The notes under the pieces were generated by a model. It was not told the origin of the DNA. It ran no database searches and worked only from the letters and a program-made list of their open reading frames with translations. Positions 1 to 7,733 of a DNA stretch of 43,574 nt are shown one piece after another (position 1 is the stretch's first letter; the number at the start of each line of letters is the position of its first letter). This stretch comes from an uncultured SAR324 cluster bacterium. Its GTDB lineage: Bacteria; SAR324; NAC60-12. The translations under genes were made by a program, and so were the position numbers. Where the stretch lies: positions 1 through 43,574 of the forward strand of contig CACFAY010000009.1 of the NCBI GenBank assembly GCA_902564345.1. The letters run 5' to 3'.

Positions 1-621
1 ATTTTTTTTGGATTGATAGCAACTTTCTCCACAATGACTTCAGTTAAGGCTTTTGCTACTGGAGATCCAGCAAGAGGTAAAGCCAGATATGCAGTTTGCC
101 AAGCATGTCATGGTGCTAATGGTATTGGCAATAAGGCTTTAAACAGTCCAAATATTGCCGGACAGGAATCCTGGTACCTTGAGCGCCAGTTAAAAAACTT
201 TCAGGCTGGAATCCGAGGTGCAGATCCAAAAGATAAATATGGAATGCAAATGAGGCCTATGGCATTAACATTAACCGATGATCAATCTATACGTGACATG
301 TCTGCATATGTTTCAAGCATGCCTGTGGCAAGAAATGTAGTAAAAACAATCAAGGGAAATTTAGATAAGGGCAAGGCAATATATGCATTGTGCCAGGAAT
401 GTCACGGACTTGCAGGAGAAGGTAATAAAACATTAAACTCTCCCAGATTAGCCGGCCTACAGGACTGGTATTTAGCCAGACAATTGAGGAACTTCAAAAC
501 TGGAATTCGTGGGAAGAAAAGAGATGATAAGTTCGGTATACAAATGCGTCCCATGGCAATGTCATTAGAAAATGATGAAGCAATAAAAAATGTTGTAGCA
601 TATATTGCTTCTTTCAATTAA
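1..621 (+). CDS. Dihaem cytochrome c, c4-like (5' end cut by window)
   Basis: This is a periplasmic electron carrier with two covalently bound haems. The frame is open to the first base, so the true start lies upstream; a TTG at 13 is the first possible start inside the window. A hydrophobic stretch ending in A-F-A is the tail of a signal peptide. Counting from the TTG, the haem-binding motifs are C29-Q-A-C32-H33 and C127-Q-E-C130-H131. The two halves are an internal duplication: each has CHG, LNSP, a W-Y-L-x-R-Q-L block and an MQMRPMA block that holds the probable axial Met. This tandem plan is that of cytochrome c4. Its redox partner is not in the window. The next gene is a BMP-type importer, so it may serve an upstream dehydrogenase of the same pathway (inference). 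Confidence 0.9.
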   Translation: MFFGLIATFSTMTSVKAFATGDPARGKARYAVCQACHGANGIGNKALNSPNIAGQESWYLERQLKNFQAGIRGADPKDKYGMQMRPMALTLTDDQSIRDMSAYVSSMPVARNVVKTIKGNLDKGKAIYALCQECHGLAGEGNKTLNSPRLAGLQDWYLARQLRNFKTGIRGKKRDDKFGIQMRPMAMSLENDEAIKNVVAYIASFN

Positions 622-639
622 TCTTGGTTTGGCCCAGCT

Positions 640-672
640 AAAATAAAAAAATCAAATTATTTTATTTTTTTC
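640..672 (+). terminator. Possible AT-only terminator after cytochrome gene
   Basis: AAAATAA at 640-646 can pair with TTATTTT at 657-663 across a 10-nt loop, followed by an A and a run of seven T. The stem has no GC pair, so it is weak, and chance is a real alternative in DNA this AT-rich. Confidence 0.3.
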
Positions 673-740
673 TTTTGTATAACTATTCTTAAGTTGTAAA
701 TCAAAACTTTAGATACCTCAACAAAAACAAAAGCATTAAA

Positions 741-1835
741 ATGCATTTTTATTTGGAAAAGCGATTAAACACCTCTACATGGGGTAGGATTGCTGTACTT
801 ACAGCATCCATCATACTTGTGCTTTTTATAAGTCTGTTCTTTTTCCTTGCTGCAGGCATAGAACCTTTTCCAGCATACAAAATCATTGGCGAGGAAGTTT
901 TTCTGACAACTTATGGTTGGCAAGACCTACTTGTTAAAATGACTCCACTAATGCTCACCGGTCTTGCAGTTGCCCTTGCAGCTCAGATGAGACTTTGGAA
1001 TATTGGTGCTGAAGGACAGTTTCATATGGGGACTTTTGCCTTGACATGGTTTGCTTTAGAGTTTGATGGCAGACTGCCAGGAGTAATACTGATTGCTTTA
1101 ATGTTACTGATGGCTATGATAGGCGGTGGATTATGGGGTAGCATACCGGGATATTTGAAAGCTAAGTTCGGTGTTAATGATATAATTACCTCATTGCTGC
1201 TCAATTATGTTGCAGTAGCATGGTTAGATCATTTATTGTTTGGTGATTGGCGTGATCCAAATACAAATAATTTTCCTATAACAAAAGAATTCTCTGTGGC
1301 AGCACAATTGCCGACATTTGGGAATACTCCTGTTCATGCCGGAATTATTCTTGCCTTTGTTTTTGTATTAATTATTGCATGGATTTTGTGGAAAACCCGG
1401 CTCGGATTCCAAATCCGTTTAACTGGAGAAAATCCTGATGCCGCTCGTTATTCTGGAGTTAACATCCGCATGGTGACAATTCTTGTATTTGCAGCTAGCG
1501 GTGCAATCGCAGGTATTGCAGGATTTAGCGAGGTAACAGGTATTCATTACCGTCTTCAGCAAAATATTTCCATTGGTTATGGTTATACTGGGATAATCGT
1601 AGCATGGCTAGCAAGAAATCATCCTCTTGGAATAATTTTAAGCGCTTTTTTTATGTCTATTGTTTTTGTAAGTGCAGAAGTTTTGCAAATTGAATATGGT
1701 CTACCTATTTCAATGGTTTATCTATACCAAGGAATAATTTTATTTACAGTTCTAGGATCTGAAATTTTCACTGAATATCGCCTCAGAATTTCCAGAAGTT
1801 TAGTTCGAACTGGAACAGGTAACCAAAATATTTAA
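741..1835 (+). CDS. ABC transporter permease, nucleoside/BMP type (first subunit)
   Basis: This is an inner-membrane permease of the simple-sugar/nucleoside ABC family (BPD_transp_2, as in YufP/NupP-type proteins). It is 364 residues with many hydrophobic segments. The family core L-A-A-Q-M-R-L-W-N-I-G-A-E-G-Q-F-H-M-G is clear near residues 78-96. The larger first permease of such pairs carries an extra N-terminal membrane helix, and one is visible at about residues 17-40. It would form the heterodimeric channel with the permease that follows and take substrate from the BMP-type binding protein at 3414. The cognate double-domain ATPase is not within the window. The substrate is probably a nucleoside, purine or similar heterocycle, by family. 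Confidence 0.85.
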   Translation: MHFYLEKRLNTSTWGRIAVLTASIILVLFISLFFFLAAGIEPFPAYKIIGEEVFLTTYGWQDLLVKMTPLMLTGLAVALAAQMRLWNIGAEGQFHMGTFALTWFALEFDGRLPGVILIALMLLMAMIGGGLWGSIPGYLKAKFGVNDIITSLLLNYVAVAWLDHLLFGDWRDPNTNNFPITKEFSVAAQLPTFGNTPVHAGIILAFVFVLIIAWILWKTRLGFQIRLTGENPDAARYSGVNIRMVTILVFAASGAIAGIAGFSEVTGIHYRLQQNISIGYGYTGIIVAWLARNHPLGIILSAFFMSIVFVSAEVLQIEYGLPISMVYLYQGIILFTVLGSEIFTEYRLRISRSLVRTGTGNQNI

Positions 1836-1931
1836 TTAATCGAATTAATGTATTAAAACAAATTTTTATTGCATTTCAGACTTTTTTTAGAAGGAAAAAA
1901 ACTATAATCTTAAATTTTTTTTGAAAAAATA

Positions 1932-2861
1932 ATGGAATTTTTTATACAAGTATTAGTAGCAACTGTTGGAATGGGGACACCATTATTATTTGCAACTTTG
2001 GGAGGCGTAATAAGTGAACGTGCTGGTGTTATTAACCTTGGAATGGAAGGTTTGATGCTTGTTGGAGCATTAGTAGCTTTTGTAGTAATGTTAAATACGG
2101 ATAGCTATATATATGCAGTTATTGCTGCAACAATTGTTTCTGGGATAGTATCAATGCTACATGGATTCGTAAGCTTAATGCTTCGTGCTAATCAGATTGC
2201 CTCTGGATTAGCATTGACTTTTTTTGGAACAGGACTCAGTGGTTTGTTTGGAGACAAACTTACAGGTGAAACAGTAGAACCACTTAGTCGTATTCCAATA
2301 CCTGTTCTCAACTCTATACCTGTGGTGGGACCGATGCTCTTCAACCAAGATATACTCGTCTATTTTTCATATCTATGCGTTATACTTACATGGTTCCTTC
2401 TCTTTAAAACTCGCTTAGGACTTAATATTCGCTCTATGGGAGAGGCGCCCGAAGTTTGCGATTCGCTTGGACTTTCGGTTATAGGTTACCGTTTTTTTGC
2501 TGTTGTTGGTGGAGGAATGTTAATAGGAATTGGAGGCGCTTATTTTCCGCTTGCATTAACTCCATATTGGGTAGATGGTATAACTGCTGGACGTGGATGG
2601 ATTGCTGTAGCGCTGGTAATCTTTGCTTTTTGGCATCCAGTAAAGGCACTTGGAGGAGCATATCTTTTTGGAATTGCTTTAGCAATGGAGCTTCGTCTAC
2701 AAATTCTGGGCCTAGACATTTCTCCATATTTTTTGAAAATGCTACCTTACCTTTTAACCATTTTGGTGCTGACTTTAATAACTATCCGTTATAAAAAGCT
2801 TGGAGTTAAGGTCATGCCAGCTGCATTAGGAGAAGTTTTTTTCAGGGGAGAGAAAAACTAG
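1932..2861 (+). CDS. ABC transporter permease, nucleoside/BMP type (second subunit)
   Basis: This is the second permease of the importer, 309 residues, with the diagnostic N-terminal block G-G-V-I-S-E-R-A-G-V-I-N-L-G-M-E-G at about residues 23-40, typical of the YufQ/NupQ side of BMP-type transporters. It is almost entirely hydrophobic. A 96-nt gap with an AAGGAAA stretch separates it from the first permease. It should pair with that protein to form the transmembrane channel. The substrate cannot be read from the sequence. Family members move nucleosides, purines or related compounds. Confidence 0.85.
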   Translation: MEFFIQVLVATVGMGTPLLFATLGGVISERAGVINLGMEGLMLVGALVAFVVMLNTDSYIYAVIAATIVSGIVSMLHGFVSLMLRANQIASGLALTFFGTGLSGLFGDKLTGETVEPLSRIPIPVLNSIPVVGPMLFNQDILVYFSYLCVILTWFLLFKTRLGLNIRSMGEAPEVCDSLGLSVIGYRFFAVVGGGMLIGIGGAYFPLALTPYWVDGITAGRGWIAVALVIFAFWHPVKALGGAYLFGIALAMELRLQILGLDISPYFLKMLPYLLTILVLTLITIRYKKLGVKVMPAALGEVFFRGEKN

Positions 2862-3413
2862 AATTTCTTACGGTAATTGTCTTGATTTATTAAGCGCTTA
2901 AATATTAATCACATGAACTTAATTTTTTGACTAATTGTTCAGCATTATTAAAAAAAATTTTAAATTCCAAAAAAGTTGAACTAAAATTAGTTTTATAATA
3001 TCAATATTATAAAATTTTTATACATTTAATATTGACTGGTATAGTTTTTGAGAAGGTAAGTTAATTTGTTGAATTTTATATTATGCGGTTTTTTAACTAA
3101 ATTTTTAGATATAACTTAATTTTTTACCCACTACTGACTTAATTCTATAAAAAAAATCTGATTACCCCAAGAATTAATAAATTAAGGGTGGTAAAGATTT
3201 AAAAGAGAAATAGTTTAAGGCTCAGATAGGGGGCATCACTGCTGCCATTAATCTGCAGAAAGTTGGATACTAAATAATTTACGCATGTTGAGCCTTTATT
3301 TGCTAAAAGTGCTGTATTTTAACTTGAAGAAGTAAGCCGATGAAAAATGGCAGTCTTATGTTAGGTTGGTGTAGTAAACCTATTTAATCAATAACTCAAG
3401 GGAAGGAGAAAAT
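2862..3413 (+). other. Long leader region before the binding-protein gene
   Basis: This is 552 nt without a full gene. The first ~320 nt are very AT-rich and I see nothing in them. From about 3180 the base composition becomes less AT-rich. AAGGCTCA (3217-3224) is complementary to TGAGCCTT (3289-3296), and GGCA/TGCC can form a small inner hairpin at 3232-3246, which would suit a structured leader RNA. The same stretch also reads, in one frame, as a 17-codon fragment resembling an FAD-binding N terminus (see findings). A strong ribosome site, GGAAGGAG, ends just before the ATG at 3414. Confidence 0.4.
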
Positions 3414-4499
3414 ATGAAGAAAGCTATTTCATTTTTGATGACTGCAGTTTTTTTTGTTGCATTTAGCATTAGTGCCATGGGCAAACTACCCTCGGTTGGC
3501 TATGTTTTAGTAGGGCCAAAAAATGATGGTGGTTGGTCAATGCGACATCATGATGGATTTCAATCTTTGAAAAAACATGGATATAAGGTATCAATGGTAG
3601 AAATGGTCCCAGAGGCCGAATCATCAAAGGTGTTTCTTAAACTAGCTAGAAAACATGATATTGTTTTTGCAACCTCATTTGGTTATATGGACCCGATGGT
3701 TAAGGCCGCAAGTAGAGCCCCAGATACCATCTTCATGCATGCAACTGGCTACAAGGGCAACGACAAAAACATGGATAACTACGTTTGCCACTCATTTCAA
3801 GCTCGCTACCTTACCGGTATTGCAGCCGGTATGTTGACTAAAACAAATAAGATAGGTGTAGTTGGTTCCCATCCAATACCTGAGATTATCCGTAACATCA
3901 ATGCGCTGACAATTGGAGCGCAGAGCGTAAACCCAGAAATTTCAGTTAATATTGTTTGGATTAACTCATGGTTCGATCCACCAAAAGATATGGATGCAGC
4001 CAAAGCTCTACTTGATGCAGGGAATGATATTCTCTTTACAACAACTGATTCACCTAGTGTTGTTACTCTTTCACAAAGTGCCTGGAAAAAACAAGGGAAG
4101 GAAGTATGGAGCATGGGTAATGATGCACCTATGGGAAGCAATGGACCAGACCGATACGTCACGGGTATGATATTTAATTGGAACTTGCTTTACAAACACA
4201 TTGTGGATCAATTGGCAGCTGGAAAGTTAAAAATGAATCAGAGATACAATTGGGGTTTGAAAGAAAATTGCGTAGGACTATCTCCATGGGGTAAAAATGT
4301 GCCTGGCAATGTAGTTAATAAAGTTGAGACAGTTAGAATGGAATGGATCAATGACAACATGGATGAATGGTATCCTTTTTCACAAGGCATTACAAAACAG
4401 GACGGTACTAAGGTTTCAGCCGGTGTTATCAAAAGACCAGAACTGGAAACGATGCAGTACTTTGTAAAAGGTGTAACAAACAAATTTCCTACAAATTAA
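3414..4499 (+). CDS. BMP-family ABC transporter substrate-binding protein
   Basis: This is a periplasmic binding protein of the BMP/PnrA-like family (361 residues) that delivers ligand to the two permeases upstream. An N-terminal signal peptide (M-K-K-A then a hydrophobic core, cut near S-A-M-G) is present. There is no lipobox Cys, so it looks soluble and periplasmic. Family marks are G-P-K-N-D-G-G-W-S near residue 36, the A-T-S-F-G-Y segment, Y-L-T-G-I-A-A-G-M near 130 and G-V-V-G-S-H-P-I-P-E near 150. Known relatives bind purine nucleosides, purines or related compounds; the ligand here is unknown. The start is fixed by the GGAAGGAG site. The oxygenase gene follows after 3 nt, so the two are surely co-transcribed. 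Confidence 0.9.
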   Translation: MKKAISFLMTAVFFVAFSISAMGKLPSVGYVLVGPKNDGGWSMRHHDGFQSLKKHGYKVSMVEMVPEAESSKVFLKLARKHDIVFATSFGYMDPMVKAASRAPDTIFMHATGYKGNDKNMDNYVCHSFQARYLTGIAAGMLTKTNKIGVVGSHPIPEIIRNINALTIGAQSVNPEISVNIVWINSWFDPPKDMDAAKALLDAGNDILFTTTDSPSVVTLSQSAWKKQGKEVWSMGNDAPMGSNGPDRYVTGMIFNWNLLYKHIVDQLAAGKLKMNQRYNWGLKENCVGLSPWGKNVPGNVVNKVETVRMEWINDNMDEWYPFSQGITKQDGTKVSAGVIKRPELETMQYFVKGVTNKFPTN

Positions 4500-4502
4500 A
4501 AA

Positions 4503-5459
4503 TTGATTCCAATAATCGATTTCAATAGTAAAAACTGCATAGAGGAGATGCACAATGCATATACCACTTGCGGTTTTGCTGTATTCACAAATGTTTACGA
4601 AGAGTGGTTATCAGAGTTTGATGACTGGAAGCAACTTATTAATGAGTTTTTCCAACTGCCACTTCAAGTAAAAAAACAATACGCTTATAGTGGAGTTGAG
4701 GAAAATCTGGGTTATAATTGGTTGGAGGAAGAACGCCTTACTCCAACCATGCCCGGAGATTTGAAAGAGTCATATAATTGGGTTTCTCCAGACCGTATGC
4801 AGGATGATTATTGGCCTAAAGAAATTCCTGAATTCAAACCTATAGCAGAGAAAATTGAGCGCATTGCAAGAATGTTGTCCTACAAATTTCTCTATCGGTT
4901 TGAAAAAGTACTTGGTCTTCCTAGTGGCAAATTAGTGGAAAATCACATTGATGGTTCTTCAACAATGAGAATACTTCATTACCCATTTAATAAAGGAAAA
5001 ATCAAAGATAATCAGGTCAGAGGTGGAGCCCACACTGACTATGGTTCGATAACCTTGTTGTGGAGATTTGATGATGTCCCAGGCTTGCAGATATATGACA
5101 AAAAAAGCGATGGGTGGATAGACGCACCAATAATAAAAAACTCTATAGTACTTAATGTTGCTGATATGTTTGCAAGGTGGTCGAACGACACACTAAAATC
5201 TACTCCACATAGAGTTATTAATTCTGACCTATCTAGGTCACGTTACTCAATGCCCTATTTTGTTGATCCAGGCAGGAATGTGATCATAAAAAATTTAACT
5301 AACAAACCAGATAAATATCCCCCAATTTCTGCATACGAATATCTTAAATGGAGGCTCGCTCAGTCCTATATAGATGAAAATTATGAAGAAAATATACAAA
5401 TTGCAAAAGATGGCGCCCAACATCTACCAGAAGAATCAGAATATTCTTTTCTCACCTAA
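4503..5459 (+). CDS. Isopenicillin N synthase-like 2OG-Fe(II) dioxygenase
   Basis: This is a cytoplasmic Fe(II)/2-oxoglutarate-dependent oxygenase of the IPNS-like superfamily, 318 residues. The N-terminal DIOX_N-type segment opens M-I-P-I-I-D-F. The metal facial triad is H177-x-D179 (A-H-T-D-Y-G) with H236 (T-P-H-R-V). The 2OG-binding R-x-S is R247-Y-S249. The N-L-L-type sheet and P-Y-F-x-x-P are as in the family. The start is a TTG three bases after the binding-protein stop, and no ATG fits better. Tight coupling to the importer suggests that it hydroxylates or oxidatively opens the imported compound (inference). Members act on very varied small molecules, so the substrate cannot be named. 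Confidence 0.88.
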   Translation: MIPIIDFNSKNCIEEMHNAYTTCGFAVFTNVYEEWLSEFDDWKQLINEFFQLPLQVKKQYAYSGVEENLGYNWLEEERLTPTMPGDLKESYNWVSPDRMQDDYWPKEIPEFKPIAEKIERIARMLSYKFLYRFEKVLGLPSGKLVENHIDGSSTMRILHYPFNKGKIKDNQVRGGAHTDYGSITLLWRFDDVPGLQIYDKKSDGWIDAPIIKNSIVLNVADMFARWSNDTLKSTPHRVINSDLSRSRYSMPYFVDPGRNVIIKNLTNKPDKYPPISAYEYLKWRLAQSYIDENYEENIQIAKDGAQHLPEESEYSFLT

Positions 5460-5876
5460 ATTTTTCAAAAAAAACTGATATTATTTTTTATGCTAAATGT
5501 TAGATATAGTGATTTAACATTTTATCCTCATATCAATTTTGTAAATTTCTTAAACCTAAATATGTTAGATGATTTTATATAGTTATACTGCAAATAAAAA
5601 TATTAATTTTCTTAGTACAAAAAAATAATCTTGTTGGAAAAATTTATTTAGTTCTAAATTAAATTATTTTTTAAACTCAGAAGATAAAAAAGATTAATTT
5701 ATTTGGCATATTTGCGAATAATTAAAAGGTAAATTCTATTCTTAAGAAGAAATATTTAATAATCACTACCCAAATTTTATCACGGCTATTTCATAAGTCC
5801 ATAGAATTTACATTACCATTAAGTATTATTTTTTCCTATATTGATAATCAAATTGGACATATAATTAAGTCATACT
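5460..5876. other. AT-rich intergenic stretch
   Basis: This is 417 nt of very AT-rich DNA between the oxygenase and the small gene at 5877. I see no reading frame, strong hairpin or repeat in it. It probably holds the promoter for the amidase pair. Confidence 0.5.
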
Positions 5877-6062
5877 TTGCAAAATAAATCTCCTGATTTG
5901 GTAGAAAAAAATAGTGATATTAATGAAATTAACTCTGCTTTGGAATTGATTTATAAACAGATAGACACCCTCAAAAATCATTCTTTCAATTTACCATTTG
6001 AATCTGAACCTTCAGAATTTTTAAAAGATCTTTCAGTCTGGCAATCAAAAAATAAACAATGA
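5877..6062 (+). CDS. Small GatC/AtzG/HpxX-like amidase partner (tentative)
   Basis: This 61-residue protein is encoded 10 nt before the amidase gene. The start is a TTG; no in-frame ATG exists and a stop lies 15 nt upstream. It resembles the DUF4089 family (AtzG of cyanurate breakdown, HpxX of oxalurate breakdown) and more distantly GatC. It has an N-terminal helix with N-x-x-x-x-L-x-x-I, then the ending N-L-P-F-E-S-E-P-S-E-F-L, which matches the family ending F-P-L-P-x-x-x-E-P-x-x-x-F. AtzG is known to form a complex with the amidase AtzE. Position and pattern support the same role here. The sequence match is short, so the family call is moderate. Confidence 0.5.
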   Translation: MQNKSPDLVEKNSDINEINSALELIYKQIDTLKNHSFNLPFESEPSEFLKDLSVWQSKNKQ

Positions 6063-6072
6063 CAGGTTAATT

Positions 6073-7485
6073 ATGGCTGATAATGAACTGTCAAAAATGA
6101 GTCTAACTGAAATTTCTAGTGCCATAGCAAATCGCGAAGTATCTTCCATAGAAGTTGTTAAGAATTCTTTAAATATTCTTGAAAAGGAAGGCTCTTCATT
6201 GAACTGCGTTGCGCGATTGTTTCCAGAAGATGCCATTACAAAAGCAGAACTGGCTGATCATGAATTATCATCCGGTAAATCCCGTGGTCCTTTGCATGGT
6301 GTGCCTCTAACTCATAAAGACATGTTTTACCGAAAAGGCAAAATATCAGCATGTGGTTCAAAAATTTGTGAAAATTATAGTCCATCTGTAACTGCAACTG
6401 TACTGATCAAACTTGATTTGTCGGGAGCATTAGATATTGGCAGATTAAACATGGTAGAGTTTGCCTATGGACTTACAGGTCATAATGAAATAACTGGGGA
6501 TGTACAAAACCCATTGAGTCCAGACCATATTACAGGAGGATCATCAAGTGGTCCTGCAGCAGCAGTTTCAGGAAATTTAAGTTACGGATCGCTTGGTTCA
6601 GATACTGGTGGTTCGATCCGATTCCCAGCATCTTGCTGCGGACTGGTAGGCATGAAGCCGACTTATGGCCTTGTAAGCCGTTATGGAACAATGCCTCTTT
6701 CATTTTCTTTGGACCACATTGGTCCGCTTACCAGAACTGTTTCAGACTGTGCCTTACTAACCCAAATCATTTCAGGCCCAGACGAAAATGATCCCACATC
6801 ACTAAAGCTTCAAAAAAATAATTACCTTGAAAAAATCGAATCAGGAATAAATGGGATCAAAATTGGAGTACCGCGTACAAATTTTGTGGACCAAGTAGAT
6901 GTAGAGGTATTGAGAGAAATGAGAAAAAGCCTTGAAGTATTCAAGAGTCTTGGAGCAAACATTTTAGAAATCGATTTGCCAGAAAGTTTTAATATCAGTA
7001 ATGAAATGGCGAATATTATAACTGCAGTTGAAGGCAGTTCTGCACATAGAAAGTGGTTAAAGAATAGACCTGCAGATTATGGTATACAAACAAGGAAAAG
7101 ATTACTTTCAGGATCATTGATCTCTGCTACTGATTACCTTGAGGCCTTAAAATTACGCAAAGTTATTTTGAAGGAATTTTTAAAGCATGTTTTTGAAAAA
7201 GTTGATATATTGCACGCCCCAGTTGTACCAATTCCTGTACCAACATTTGCCGAGTCTAATATACAAGCTAATCCAGGATTTATTGAATTTCTTTTAAATC
7301 TGGGTCACTGTACACGCCCTTTTGATTACCTAGGACTTCCTGCTATTTCAGTACCAGCAGGCAAAACTGATAATGGTCTACCAACTGGATTTCAGTTAGT
7401 AGGGCCTCCACTTGAGGAAGGAAACTTGTTCAGGGTAGCTCGGTCATATGAAAAAGAGAACCCCTGGAATTACCGAGGCAATTGA
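6073..7485 (+). CDS. Amidase-signature family hydrolase (GatA/AtzE-like)
   Basis: This 470-residue amidase-signature enzyme has the full Ser-cisSer-Lys triad: K82 (L-T-H-K-D-M), cis-S157 in G-G-S-S-S-G, and nucleophile S181 in G-S-D-T-G-G-S-I-R. The spacing of 75 and 24 residues equals that of characterised members. Such enzymes hydrolyse C-N amide bonds and may work alone or, as in AtzE or GatA, with a small partner. The 61-residue gene just upstream could be that partner. A GatA role in tRNA charging is unlikely because no gatB is nearby and the genes sit with an importer. Breakdown of a carboxamide or ureide from the imported compound is the likely role (inference). Confidence 0.88.
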   Translation: MADNELSKMSLTEISSAIANREVSSIEVVKNSLNILEKEGSSLNCVARLFPEDAITKAELADHELSSGKSRGPLHGVPLTHKDMFYRKGKISACGSKICENYSPSVTATVLIKLDLSGALDIGRLNMVEFAYGLTGHNEITGDVQNPLSPDHITGGSSSGPAAAVSGNLSYGSLGSDTGGSIRFPASCCGLVGMKPTYGLVSRYGTMPLSFSLDHIGPLTRTVSDCALLTQIISGPDENDPTSLKLQKNNYLEKIESGINGIKIGVPRTNFVDQVDVEVLREMRKSLEVFKSLGANILEIDLPESFNISNEMANIITAVEGSSAHRKWLKNRPADYGIQTRKRLLSGSLISATDYLEALKLRKVILKEFLKHVFEKVDILHAPVVPIPVPTFAESNIQANPGFIEFLLNLGHCTRPFDYLGLPAISVPAGKTDNGLPTGFQLVGPPLEEGNLFRVARSYEKENPWNYRGN

Positions 7486-7733
7486 AAAGTAAATACATTT
7501 GTCACCACATCACATGTTTTCTTGTCAAAAAATGAATTTTTAAAATTTTTAATGAAATTTATAACTAATCTAATTTTGTAAAAAAAGATTTATATATTTG
7601 GCTTCGGGTTATTTACAGCTTGCAAAAAGTATAATGGTATGTAAAAGTCCTTTGATGTAAAAATTAATGAATTTAAAGAACTTTTTTTAATAAAAAAAGA
7701 AGTAATAGCTCACATGAATAAGGAGATTATTTT

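Noticed and set aside
2456-2794. 112-codon frame inside the second permease gene
   Set aside because: It lies wholly within a clear permease in another frame of the same strand, with Trp/Cys-rich composition and no family pattern.
6073-7485. Amidase as GatA of the tRNA amidotransferase
   Set aside because: The small gene before it resembles GatC/AtzG, but no gatB is nearby and the genes sit with an importer and oxygenase. Catabolic use is more likely.
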